Assembly: GCF_003626655.1 (NCBI RefSeq)
Contig: NZ_RBAN01000001.1
Coordinates: 1,922,001 to 1,986,000, forward strand
DNA: 64,000 nt
Reading direction: 5' to 3'
From: Micromonospora costi
Lineage (GTDB): Bacteria > Actinomycetota > Actinomycetes > Mycobacteriales > Micromonosporaceae
Shown: positions 52,618 through 61,419 of the stretch, in pieces
Layout: each line of letters opens with the position of its first letter
How positions within the stretch are numbered: position 1 is the first letter of the stretch
Position numbers and translations under genes: made by a program
Notes under the pieces: model-generated
The model's input: the letters and a program-made list of their open reading frames with translations, nothing else
Told to the model about the DNA's origin: nothing
The model's database searches: none

Positions 52618-53784
52618 ATGACGTCGACGCCGCTGGATCACGCTCCCAGGCTGCACATCCCCGCCCTGACCGGCTTGCGATGGTTCGCCGCACTGGCAGT
52701 TTTCCTGCACCATTCCGTACCACACGAATCGCTTCCGGGTCCCGTCGTACGGATCATGGGAGCCGGCAGCAACGGCGTCACGTTCTTTTTCCTGTTGTCC
52801 GGGTTCGTCATCGCGTTGAACTATTTCGACGCGGCGGCCCGACCGACCCTCCACGGCACCTGGAACTACCTGCTCGGCCGGCTCGCCCGGGTCTATCCGC
52901 TGTATCTGCTCGTCCTCGTCGTCGTCTGGCTGGCCCTCGACGACGCCTCCTACGTGTCCCGGTTCGTCGTCCAGGTCTTCGCCGTGCAGTCCTGGTACCC
53001 GTCCCTCTCCCTCACCTACGGGATCAACCCGCCGGCCTGGTCGATCGGCGTCGAGTTCTTCCTCTACGCCTGCTTCCCGCTCCTCGCGCTGGCGTTGCGG
53101 CCGATCGCCGGGAACGTCCGGGCGCTCCTCGCCGTGGCGGTGTCCCTCGTGGTCCTGCTCTTCGCCGCGGCGGCGCTGTTCCACCTGTTCCGCTACGGCC
53201 TGGCCGCCACCAACCCGTACAGCGCGCACCGGTGGCTCTACCGGACGCCCGTCACCCGGCTCGGTGACTTCACGATCGGCATGATCGGGGCGCTGTTGCT
53301 GCGCCACGCCCTGCGGTCCCGGCCCGCCTCGGCCGTCCCCGAACGGGTGATGTCGCCGATGCTGACCTGGCTGCCGCTCGCCGCCACGCTGCTGCTGATG
53401 GCCTGGCCGGGGCGTGCCCGTTTCTACGCGAGCTACGACGCCATGTGGGTCGTTCCCGCGGCGGTTCTCTTCTTCGGCCTCGGCCGTTACCCGCGGTCGC
53501 TGCTCAGCCGCTTCCTCAGCGCCCGGCCCCTCGTCTTCCTCGGCGAGGTGTCGTTCGCCTTCTACCTCGTGCACCGGCCACTCATGCAGGCGCTCGGGTC
53601 GGAGTCGTGGGCGGACGACGCCTTCGTCGCGTACGCCGTCAAGACGGCGCTCCTCGTCGCCGTCGTCACCGCGGTCGCGGCCGCATGCCACTTCCTGTGG
53701 GAGCGCCCTGCTCAACGATTCGTCAACCGTCGCCTGCGGGCCCGGGTACCGGCGGCGACGCCGGCGCCCGTGCCCGTGGCGTGA
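52618..53784 (+). CDS. Membrane acyltransferase, acyltransferase-3 family
   Basis: A 388-aa protein with about ten TM helices. The family signature is RLHIPALTGLRWFAALAVFLHHS near residues 12-33, with the catalytic histidine in HHS, and GNGVTFFFLLSGFVI-like GVTFFFLLSGFVI. Members O-acetylate surface polysaccharides, peptidoglycan or antibiotics. GGAGGG precedes ATG 52618, and a TATAGC -10-like hexamer (52581-52586) lies about 35 bp upstream. The nearby glycopolymer operon makes a surface polymer a reasonable but unproven target. Confidence 0.92.
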   Translation: MTSTPLDHAPRLHIPALTGLRWFAALAVFLHHSVPHESLPGPVVRIMGAGSNGVTFFFLLSGFVIALNYFDAAARPTLHGTWNYLLGRLARVYPLYLLVLVVVWLALDDASYVSRFVVQVFAVQSWYPSLSLTYGINPPAWSIGVEFFLYACFPLLALALRPIAGNVRALLAVAVSLVVLLFAAAALFHLFRYGLAATNPYSAHRWLYRTPVTRLGDFTIGMIGALLLRHALRSRPASAVPERVMSPMLTWLPLAATLLLMAWPGRARFYASYDAMWVVPAAVLFFGLGRYPRSLLSRFLSARPLVFLGEVSFAFYLVHRPLMQALGSESWADDAFVAYAVKTALLVAVVTAVAAACHFLWERPAQRFVNRRLRARVPAATPAPVPVA

Positions 53785-53793
53785 CGTGCGCGG

Positions 53794-54828
53794 TCAGAGG
53801 TTGGCGATCGTGCGCAGGATCTCCGCGTAGAAGTTGCCGTCGATGCTGCGGAACAGGCTGAAGTCCTGCCCCGGGTCGCCGAAGAACGGGCGCAGGGTCC
53901 ACGCGAGCTGGGTGCCCACGAACCCGAAGAGCAGGATCCAGATGTAGAGCAGGGTCATGCTCGCCGGGCGCTGACCCGGCTCGCCCCGGCGGGCCGGCGG
54001 GGTGGTCCACGGGCGGTACCCGCCCGGGTAGCCGGGCGGGAACCCGGCCGGCGGCACGCCGACCAGGGCCGGCACGGGCTGCGCGGGCACCGCTGGGGCG
54101 AGGGCTGCCGGGGCGGGAGTTGCCGGGGCGACCTCGGTGACGGTCGTGGACCCGCCCTGCGCGGCCGGCGTTCCGCCGTTCGCGGCGGCGGCCACGACCG
54201 GCGCGGCCGGCGCCGACGAGGCCGCCACGGCGGTCGGGGCCGGCGCCGCGGCCGAGGCCGGCGCGCCGGCCACGGACGCGGGCGCGGCGCTGGTCGTTCC
54301 GGCCGCCTCGGCGGGCTGCGCGGGGGCGAGCAGGCCGTGCTCGTTGAGCACCTGCATGCCGCCGGTCAGGAAGCGCAGCCCGACGATCGCCGACAGGGTC
54401 AGGATCGCCACGTTGAGCAGCTTGAAGAACCCGTAGTCGGGTGCGGTGATGCGGAAGAAGAGGCTGATCGGGGCGAACGCGAGGGCCAGCATCGCGGTGA
54501 CCGTGATCGCCACCATGACCATCGCGAGCGACTGGCGCACCGACAGCCGGGCCCCGAAGACCAGGTTGAACAGGTAGAGCGTGGGCAGGCAGATGGCCAG
54601 CGTCACGAGGAAGAGCAGCGGCAGCTTGACCGCCGAGGTGAGCGCCATGAGCACGCTGTGGAACGAGCCGAGGACCGCGCCGTAGCAGGCCAGCGCGATG
54701 GCCGACGTGGCCAGCATCCCGCCGGTCAGCCCGTTCAGGTCCCGCTCGGCGACGATCTGCTGCCAGATTCCCTGGCGGTCGCGCAGGATGCGCTCGATGA
54801 CGAGCTGGTTCGGACGGTCACCCGACAC
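53794..54828 (-). CDS. Conserved polytopic membrane protein with Ala/Pro-rich insert
   Basis: A 344-aa protein with four N-terminal TM helices (about 36-160) containing the conserved stretches ALTSAVKLPLLFLVTL and FAPISLFFRITAPDYGFFKLLNVAIL. An unusually Ala/Pro/Val-rich low-complexity insert follows (about 165-290), then one last helix and LAWTLRPFFGDP..FRSIDGNFYAEIL at the C-terminus. The flanking conserved parts belong to a family found in many bacteria without known function; the insert looks lineage-specific. It is convergent with the acyltransferase (9-bp gap). Confidence 0.8.
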   Translation of the reverse strand: MSGDRPNQLVIERILRDRQGIWQQIVAERDLNGLTGGMLATSAIALACYGAVLGSFHSVLMALTSAVKLPLLFLVTLAICLPTLYLFNLVFGARLSVRQSLAMVMVAITVTAMLALAFAPISLFFRITAPDYGFFKLLNVAILTLSAIVGLRFLTGGMQVLNEHGLLAPAQPAEAAGTTSAAPASVAGAPASAAAPAPTAVAASSAPAAPVVAAAANGGTPAAQGGSTTVTEVAPATPAPAALAPAVPAQPVPALVGVPPAGFPPGYPGGYRPWTTPPARRGEPGQRPASMTLLYIWILLFGFVGTQLAWTLRPFFGDPGQDFSLFRSIDGNFYAEILRTIANL

Positions 54829-54897
54829 GGGCGCACCTCTCTCTCATGGACGGTGAAGTTCCTCGATGGTGCGCCGACCGTAGGGCACCCGGAGGGC

Positions 54898-56196
54898 TCA
54901 TCGCCACCCCACGTCGATGCGGTCGCCCCGCTCGTCGAAGAAGTGCAGCGCGTCCATCCGCACCCGGATCGACAGCGGGTGACCGGCGGCGACCGTCGGG
55001 TACGGGGCGAGGCGTACGGCAAGCTCGGCCGGACGCCGGTGGTGTCGGCCGGGGTCGGGCAGCACGCTGGTCCGTGCCCGGCCCACCGCCGGCTCCGGGG
55101 CGTCCACCGGCTTGCCGGCCAGCCGCTGCATCACCTGGCCGAAGCGGCGCAGGCCACGCTGGCCGGCCTCCGTGGCGTCACCCCGGCTGCCCATCTCGTC
55201 GACGACGATCGCCGTCGCCCCGATGTCGAGGAACGCCAGCGACTCGTGCCCGTGGTGCTCCAGGTAGCGGATCCGGCCGTGGAGCACGTCGCCGGGGCTG
55301 TCCGGGCTCACCGGCGTGAGCGCCTCGGCCCGCATCCCGACCACGATCCGTTCGCCGTGGTAGTGCGCCACGGCCCGGCTGCGGATGTCGTCCCACGGCA
55401 GGTAGAGCGCCTGCTCGCCGAGGGTGAGCGTGACGTACCGGTCGAGGTGGACGTAGACCGACGCCTCCAGCAGGTTCATCCGCGGGCTGCCCAGGAAGGC
55501 GGCCACGTAGAGGGTGGCGGGTCGCCCGTACACCTGGGTGGGTGTGCCGACGTCCTGGAGGACGCCGCGGCGCATGATGGCGACCCGGTCGGCCATGGTG
55601 AGCGCCTCGGCCTGGTCGTGCGTGACGTAGATGGTGGTGACGCCCAGCTCGCGGGTCAGTCCGGAGATCTCCGCGCGCAGCTCGGCACGCAGGCCGCTGT
55701 CCAGGTTGGACAGCGGCTCGTCCATGAGGAACAGCCCGGGCCGGCGGACGATGGCGCGTCCCATGGCGACCCGCTGGCGCTGCCCGCCCGAGAGCTGGCT
55801 GGGCTTGCGGGCGAGCACGTCGCCGATGCCCAGCGCGCTGGCCACGTCGCTGACCCGCTCACCGCGGGGCTCCGGCTCCACCCCCGCGAGCCGCAGCGGG
55901 AAGGCGATGTTGTCACCGACCGACATGTGCGGGTAGAGCGCGAAGTCCTGGAAGACCATGGCGATCTTCCGGTCGCGTGGCGACAGGTCGTTGGCCAGCT
56001 CGCCGTCGAGCAGCACGGCTCCCTGGGTCGGGTCCTCCAGCCCGGCGACCATCCGCAGCACGGTCGACTTTCCGCAGCCGGACGGGCCCAGCAGCACCAT
56101 GAACTCGCCGTCGGAGACGTCGAGGTTGACGCTGTCGACGGCGACTGTGCCGTCCTTGAAGACCTTGGTGACATCCTTGAGCGCGACGGTGGTCAC
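54898..56196 (-). CDS. Orphan sugar-ABC-transporter ATPase, MsiK/MalK/UgpC-like, with C-terminal extension
   Basis: A 432-aa ATPase from GTG 56196 (GGGAGG 6 bases upstream). Walker A GPSGCGKST is at 37-45, signature LSGGQ at 135-139, Walker B LFLMDEP follows, and a TOBE-type regulatory domain occupies about 240-370. The protein is some 50-60 residues longer than MsiK or UgpC (about 370 aa), with an insert around 320-395. No permease or binding-protein genes adjoin it, which is the pattern of MsiK, one ATPase serving several sugar importers in Streptomyces. Energising distant sugar importers is inferred. Confidence 0.88.
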   Translation of the reverse strand: MTTVALKDVTKVFKDGTVAVDSVNLDVSDGEFMVLLGPSGCGKSTVLRMVAGLEDPTQGAVLLDGELANDLSPRDRKIAMVFQDFALYPHMSVGDNIAFPLRLAGVEPEPRGERVSDVASALGIGDVLARKPSQLSGGQRQRVAMGRAIVRRPGLFLMDEPLSNLDSGLRAELRAEISGLTRELGVTTIYVTHDQAEALTMADRVAIMRRGVLQDVGTPTQVYGRPATLYVAAFLGSPRMNLLEASVYVHLDRYVTLTLGEQALYLPWDDIRSRAVAHYHGERIVVGMRAEALTPVSPDSPGDVLHGRIRYLEHHGHESLAFLDIGATAIVVDEMGSRGDATEAGQRGLRRFGQVMQRLAGKPVDAPEPAVGRARTSVLPDPGRHHRRPAELAVRLAPYPTVAAGHPLSIRVRMDALHFFDERGDRIDVGWR

Positions 56197-56388
56197 CCGC
56201 CACCTCCCCCAGCTCGTCCGGCCGAACCCCGAATGACTGTGACCAGGATCATGCCGTCGGCACATCGGGTAAACGTGCCATGTTCGCTGGGTGACGGCCC
56301 TGTTACACCCCATCGAGCCCGGGCGATGCGGCCTCGCTCGTCCGTCCGTGGCCCGTGACGGAGGGTGCGCTGGCGCCGGCGCGGCCCG

Positions 56389-58599
56389 TCAGCAGCCCGT
56401 GCGCGGCGGGGCCGGCTCGCCGAGGAAGACCTGGCGGACCACCCGCTCGGCGGCGTGCCCGTCGTCGAGCCCGCAGAACCGGGCCCGGAACTGCTGGCGT
56501 GCCTTCGTGGCGGCCTCCGACCGGAACTCGCCGCCGGAGAACACGTCGAGCAGGTCGGGGAAGGTCATGGCGACCGCGCCCGGCGGCTCAGCCGTGACGT
56601 CGAAGTAGACGCCACGCGCCAGCCGGTACGCCTCCCAGTCCGGCGCGTAGATGACGATCGGACGGTCCAGGACCGCGTAGTCGAACATGGCCGACGAGTA
56701 GTCGGTGACCAGCACGTCGGCGGCCAGGTACAGGTCCTCCACCCGCTGGTGGGCGCTCACGTCCCGCACCCGGTCCCGGTCCACGGACGGGCGCGGGCGC
56801 CGGTCCCGGTCGTGGAAGTAGTGGCTGCGCATCAGCAGCCGGCCCGTGGGGCCGAGCGCCTCGACGAAACGGTCCGGGTCGAACGGTGGCCGGTACGTGG
56901 GCAGGTGCTCCCGGTGCGTCGGCGCGTACAGCACCACCAGCTCGGCGAGCCCGATGCCGAGTTCCGCGCGCAGCCGCCGCACCTCCTCGGGGGTGGCGGT
57001 GACCAGCCGGTCGTTGCGCGGGTAGCCGATCTCCAGCGTGGTGTACGCGGCCGGGTACGCCCGGTCCCACATCTGGGTGGAGAAGCCGTTCGAGGTGATG
57101 CTGTAGTCCCAGCGGTCCACCCGCCGCAGCAGACCCGCGAAGTCCATCCGCCCGGCGCCGATCGGGTACCGCTGCTGGTCGAGCCCCATCACCTTCACCG
57201 GGGTCCCGTGGTGGGTCTGCACGTGCACCGAGCCCGGCCGCTTACGGACGAAGTCCGGGTAGTTCACGTTGTTGACCAGCCAGCGGGCCCGGGCCAGCAT
57301 CCGGTAGTAGCCCGGGGTGCCGGCCACCACGTACTCGACGCCCGGCGGCAGGCTGTCGACCCGGTCGCGCCGCACGATCCACACGCCCCGGATTTCCGGG
57401 GCGAGCCGCCGGGCGGCCTCGTAGATCGCGGCCGGGTTGCAGGAGTACCCCCGGTACCAGTACGCGGCGTAGACGGCGAGCGTCGGGTCGAGCGGGCGGT
57501 GCAGTTCGGCCCGATAGTACTCGCGCAGCAGCACGTCCCGCGCCCGTCGGGCGTTGCGGCGGGCCACCGGGGCCACCCGGCGTCGGGCGGTACGCGCCGA
57601 GCGCCGCGCCGCGTCGCGGGCCCGGTTGGCGGTGCGCAGCGCGCTGAACGTCCGCCACCGGCCGCCGGCCACCAGCCGGTGCTTGAGGCCCTCCACGCCG
57701 GGCGGGGCCGGGTAGCCGTCCGGCGGCAACCATCGGGCGTAGTCGGCGGTGATCTGCGCGAAGAACGCCGGACGCAGCTCGGGCGCGATCCGCTGCCCGT
57801 TGCCCAGCACCGTCAGGTAGTGCCAGATCATCCGCTCGAAGACCGCGGGACGCAGCTCGTCGACCCGCGGCCCCCACCGGTCCATGAGCTGGAACACCCG
57901 GTGCCACTGCGGGAAGACCTCGAAGTGCCGCTCGCCCCGGGTCCGGGTGATCGCCCCGGTGCGTCGCTGCCGGTAGTTGACGCAGACCCGGTCGAGCACG
58001 CCGATCCGGTCGGCCGCCATGAGCACCGGATAGCTGAACGGCACGTCCTCGTACCAGCCGGGTTCGAAACGCAGCCCGAGGTCGAGCAGGAACTGCCGGC
58101 GCACCACCCGGTTCCACGCGGTGTGCAGCAGCCGCATCGCCTCCGGCCGGTCCCGCAGCCGGAACGTGTCCTCCCCGGGCGGCTCCGGAAACACCTCCCG
58201 CATGGCGCTGCGGGTGGCCGTGTCGTTCCAGTGCGTCCGGACGTGGTCGACCAGCAGCACGTCGGGCCGGGTGGCCTGCAGCCGCTCGGCGACCGCCGCC
58301 AGGCAGTCCGGCGCCAGCCAGTCGTCACCGTCGACGAACCAGACGTACTCGCCGGTGGTCCGGTCCAGCCCCACGTTGCGGGCCGGACCGAGCCCGACGT
58401 TCTCGCCGAGCCGGATCGGGCGCACCCGCCGGTCACGTGCCGCGTACTCGTCGAAGATCTCGCCGCTGTCGTCCGGCGAGCAGTCGTCGACGCCGATGAC
58501 CTCCAGGTCGGTGAACGGCTGGCCGAGGATCGAGTCGAGGCACTCGCGCAGGTATCCCTGCACTCGGAAGGCCGGTACGACGAAGCTGATCAGAGTCAT
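56389..58599 (-). CDS. Bifunctional glycosyltransferase (GT2) / CDP-glycerol:glycerophosphate glycerophosphotransferase
   Basis: A 736-aa two-domain enzyme. The GT2 domain (about 1-230) has DDCSPDDSG and VDGDDW, the nucleotide-sugar/metal motifs. A basic linker (about 320-360) precedes a TagF/TagB-like domain (about 375-725) with THHGTPVKVMGLD, YAPTHREHLP and TDYSSAMFDYAVLDRPIVIYAPD. It adds a sugar and a polyol-phosphate (probably glycerol-phosphate) unit, building a teichoic-acid-like wall polymer on the inner membrane face. It is the last gene of the TagG/TagH operon, 15 bp after the CDP-alcohol transferase fusion. Confidence 0.92.
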   Translation of the reverse strand: MTLISFVVPAFRVQGYLRECLDSILGQPFTDLEVIGVDDCSPDDSGEIFDEYAARDRRVRPIRLGENVGLGPARNVGLDRTTGEYVWFVDGDDWLAPDCLAAVAERLQATRPDVLLVDHVRTHWNDTATRSAMREVFPEPPGEDTFRLRDRPEAMRLLHTAWNRVVRRQFLLDLGLRFEPGWYEDVPFSYPVLMAADRIGVLDRVCVNYRQRRTGAITRTRGERHFEVFPQWHRVFQLMDRWGPRVDELRPAVFERMIWHYLTVLGNGQRIAPELRPAFFAQITADYARWLPPDGYPAPPGVEGLKHRLVAGGRWRTFSALRTANRARDAARRSARTARRRVAPVARRNARRARDVLLREYYRAELHRPLDPTLAVYAAYWYRGYSCNPAAIYEAARRLAPEIRGVWIVRRDRVDSLPPGVEYVVAGTPGYYRMLARARWLVNNVNYPDFVRKRPGSVHVQTHHGTPVKVMGLDQQRYPIGAGRMDFAGLLRRVDRWDYSITSNGFSTQMWDRAYPAAYTTLEIGYPRNDRLVTATPEEVRRLRAELGIGLAELVVLYAPTHREHLPTYRPPFDPDRFVEALGPTGRLLMRSHYFHDRDRRPRPSVDRDRVRDVSAHQRVEDLYLAADVLVTDYSSAMFDYAVLDRPIVIYAPDWEAYRLARGVYFDVTAEPPGAVAMTFPDLLDVFSGGEFRSEAATKARQQFRARFCGLDDGHAAERVVRQVFLGEPAPPRTGC

Positions 58600-58614
58600 C
58601 CGGCCGTCCCTCCG

Positions 58615-60675
58615 TCAGCCCGGCGCGCCGCCCCCCGTCCGCACCGGCAGCGCCGACGCCCGCGCCGCGCGGGCCGGCAGGACGACCCACGCCAGGACGA
58701 CGCTCGCCACGAAAACCACGAGAAGGTACGAACCGAGTGTAGCCATCCCGATACCTGCGAACCCGACAATTGCCGCCAGGCACAGCAGCACCGAGCGCCC
58801 GTCCCAGCCGAGCGTGGCGGCGTGCAGCGGCGGCGCCGCCTGCCGCTTCTCCAGCCGGGCCGTGAGGTCGTAGTGGTGCACCGTGAGCAGGAAGACGTAC
58901 CCGAAGATCAGCCAGGGTGGCACGTCCCCGACCACGCCCACCGCGATGGCGAACAGGTACTCACCGGCGCGCAACGCGGCCGGCACCAGCCAGTCCAGCG
59001 GGCCGTTGTGCGCGGCGCCCGCGCCCAGCCCGCCGAGCAGCAGCACCAGCAGCGCCACCGGCAGCAGCCACCGCAGGCCGTCGGCCGTGCCCTCGGATCG
59101 CACGGCGGCCAGCGCCAGGGCCAGGAGCGCGGCCGGCCCGAGCGCCCCGATCACCGCGAGGGTCAGCGGCCCCATGGGACGTACCACCGGCGACCGGGCG
59201 GCCAGCGGACCGTCGTCACGGTGCAGCGTGGCATCCACGGTGTCGAGCACCGGCACCCACATCCAGCGCGCCCGCAGCGTACGGAGCGCGCCCGTGTACG
59301 CGAACGCCAGCGTGCCCCAGACCAGCACCGCGATCAGGCTGACCAGCGGGTTGAACAGCGCCACGGTCAGCGCGACCAGCGCCCACCGCTCCCCGATGGG
59401 GAAGACCACCGTCCGCTTCAGCCAGTACGACAGCGAGCCCGTGTCGGCCTGCACCCGCGTCGAGGCGGCGTTCAGCCGGTCGCCGATGCCACCCCCGCCC
59501 GCGCCGGCCGGGCGGGGCCGGCGCGCCGCCTCGTCGTGCAGCACCCCGTACCAGGTGTCGGTCATGTGGCGGACCGTCTGGAGGGTCATGGCGGCGATCG
59601 CGAGCGCCCAGCCGTAGCGGTGACCGGCCTGCGTGGCGCCGTAGCCCAGGCCGGCGTAGACCACGTACTCCTTGGCCCGGTCGGCCATGGTGTCGAGCCA
59701 GCCGCCCCAGGCGCTGAAGTTCCGCGTGTACCGGGCAAGCTGCCCGTCCACGCAGTCCAGCACGAAGCCGAGGTAGAGCAGCACCGCGCCGGCCACCAGC
59801 GCCGGCCGGCCGCCACCGACGGCGAAGAGCGCGGCGGCGCCCACCGCGAACAGGATCGAGATCATGGTGACCGTGGAGGGGCCGAGCCCGAGCCGGGCCG
59901 CGACCCGGACCAGGTACGGCGACCAGGTGCTCACGCAGTAGGTCGAGAAGAAGTCGTCCCGCTCCTTCACCGACAGGCGCAGCTCGGCCCGGTCCTCGTT
60001 CACCGCGTCCACGGCCGCCTCGGCGGCGGCCAGCTCCGCGACGTCGCCGACCCGGTGCGCGACCAGCAGGCGTACACGTTGGGCGAAGACCAGCGTGCCG
60101 AGCAGCGCGAGGCCGGCGAAGAGCCGGTCCACGTCGCTCGCCGGTCCGGCCGACGTCTGTGACGCGGCCGGCGTCGCTGGCGCGGCCGGTGTCTCCGGCG
60201 TGGCCGCCGGGACCGCCGGCAGCACGGTTCCGGCCGCGACGGCGCGGGCGGCGGCGGCGAGCGACGGCAGGTCGTCGGCGCCGACCCGCAGGGCCCCGCC
60301 GAAGACACCAGTGGCGTCCCCGTTCAGCGTCTGCGCGGGACCCGCCTCGACCACCTGGCCCCGCTCCTCGCGTACCACCGTTTGGCCGGCACCGGGCGGG
60401 TCGGTGAGCACCAGCGCCACCGTGGGCCCGACCGGGCTGGTGGCGAGGTGGCGGAGCACGGCGCCGTGCGCGACCAGGTCCGCGCCGGTCACCAGCACCG
60501 GGCCGGTGGCGAGGTCGACCAGTGCGGCCAGCTCGTCGAGGTCGGCGGCGAACCGGACCTCGTCCGCGCCGGCGAGCCGGCACTGCGCGGCCAGCCGGTC
60601 GGCGAGCGTCCCGCTGGTACGGGTGGGCAGGCCCGCCGCGGCGCTGCCGCCGGCGAGCACGATCGCGAGCGTCAC
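58615..60675 (-). CDS. Fusion of a degenerate nucleotidyltransferase-like domain and CDP-alcohol phosphatidyltransferase
   Basis: A 686-aa membrane protein from GTG 60675, overlapping the TagH-like gene by 4 bp. Residues 1-145 resemble a sugar-nucleotidyltransferase (AIVLAGG at the start) but lack the usual GxGxR and PKP residues. An Ala/Pro linker (150-180) leads to a membrane domain with the complete CDP-alcohol motif: D307, D310, G311, A314, R315, G324, D328, D332. Further helices follow. The architecture recalls IPCT/DIPPS-type fusions. It probably makes a phosphodiester-linked polyol precursor or polymer unit; the degenerate first domain may be regulatory. Confidence 0.88.
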   Translation of the reverse strand: MTLAIVLAGGSAAAGLPTRTSGTLADRLAAQCRLAGADEVRFAADLDELAALVDLATGPVLVTGADLVAHGAVLRHLATSPVGPTVALVLTDPPGAGQTVVREERGQVVEAGPAQTLNGDATGVFGGALRVGADDLPSLAAAARAVAAGTVLPAVPAATPETPAAPATPAASQTSAGPASDVDRLFAGLALLGTLVFAQRVRLLVAHRVGDVAELAAAEAAVDAVNEDRAELRLSVKERDDFFSTYCVSTWSPYLVRVAARLGLGPSTVTMISILFAVGAAALFAVGGGRPALVAGAVLLYLGFVLDCVDGQLARYTRNFSAWGGWLDTMADRAKEYVVYAGLGYGATQAGHRYGWALAIAAMTLQTVRHMTDTWYGVLHDEAARRPRPAGAGGGGIGDRLNAASTRVQADTGSLSYWLKRTVVFPIGERWALVALTVALFNPLVSLIAVLVWGTLAFAYTGALRTLRARWMWVPVLDTVDATLHRDDGPLAARSPVVRPMGPLTLAVIGALGPAALLALALAAVRSEGTADGLRWLLPVALLVLLLGGLGAGAAHNGPLDWLVPAALRAGEYLFAIAVGVVGDVPPWLIFGYVFLLTVHHYDLTARLEKRQAAPPLHAATLGWDGRSVLLCLAAIVGFAGIGMATLGSYLLVVFVASVVLAWVVLPARAARASALPVRTGGGAPG

Positions 60676-61418
60676 CGCGGGACCGCGTTGTGGTACGCGT
60701 CCAGCGCCTCGGCGATGGTGCCGTCGAGGGTCAGCCGGCCCCCGTCGAGGAACAGCCCGCGACGGCAGAACCGGGTCAGGTCCTTTTCGTTGTGTGACAC
60801 CAGCACCAGAGTGCGCCCCTCCCCGAGCAGACGGTCGATCGTCGCATAACACTTCTTCCGGAACTCCGCGTCCCCGACCGCGGTCACCTCGTCCATGAGC
60901 AGGATCGGGTGCGGCAGGTGGGAGATGATCGCGAAGCCGAGCCGTACCTTCATGCCGGACGAGTAGTGGCGCACCGACGTGTCGATGGCCCGCTCCACCT
61001 GCTCGCCGGCGAACGAGACGATGTCGTCGAAGTGCCGCTTCAGGTAGCCCGGCGAGAGGCCGTGCAGGCCGCCGACGAGGTGCAGGTTCTCCCGTCCCGT
61101 GAGGTCGTTGGAGAAGCCCGCGGACAGCTCCAGCAGCGGGGCCACGTCGCCGTGGACCCGGATGCTCCCCTCGTCGGGGATCAGCACCCCGGCGATCAGC
61201 CGCAGCAGGGTGCTCTTGCCGGTGCCGTTGCGGCCGATCACGCCGACCGTCTCGCCCGGACGTACGGTGAACGACACGTCCCGCAGCGGCCAGAACTGGC
61301 CCGAGGACGCGGAGCGCCCGCCCCGGTGGATGAACAGCTCGCGCAGCCGCAGCTGGCGGCGCCGGTTGCGGACGAACCGGATGCCCAGACCCTCCGCCTC
61401 GATGATCGGGTCGGCCAT
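60672..61418 (-). CDS. Polysaccharide/teichoic-acid ABC exporter ATPase, TagH/Wzt-like
   Basis: A 248-aa ATPase. Walker A GRNGTGKST is at 62-70, signature YSSGMKVRLGFA at about 151-162, and LLMDEVTAVGD is Walker B. The signature is of the TagH/RfbB polymer-export type, which lacks the classic LSGGQ. It powers export of an undecaprenyl-linked wall polymer with the TagG-like permease encoded 1 bp upstream. It lacks a long substrate-binding C-terminal domain. Confidence 0.93.
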   Translation of the reverse strand: MADPIIEAEGLGIRFVRNRRRQLRLRELFIHRGGRSASSGQFWPLRDVSFTVRPGETVGVIGRNGTGKSTLLRLIAGVLIPDEGSIRVHGDVAPLLELSAGFSNDLTGRENLHLVGGLHGLSPGYLKRHFDDIVSFAGEQVERAIDTSVRHYSSGMKVRLGFAIISHLPHPILLMDEVTAVGDAEFRKKCYATIDRLLGEGRTLVLVSHNEKDLTRFCRRGLFLDGGRLTLDGTIAEALDAYHNAVPR

Positions 61419-61419
61419 C

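Noticed and set aside
56365..60162. 1265-residue plus-strand frame opposite the glycopolymer genes
   Set aside because: Composed of His/Arg/Val/Pro-rich shadow sequence opposite two domain-complete enzymes.
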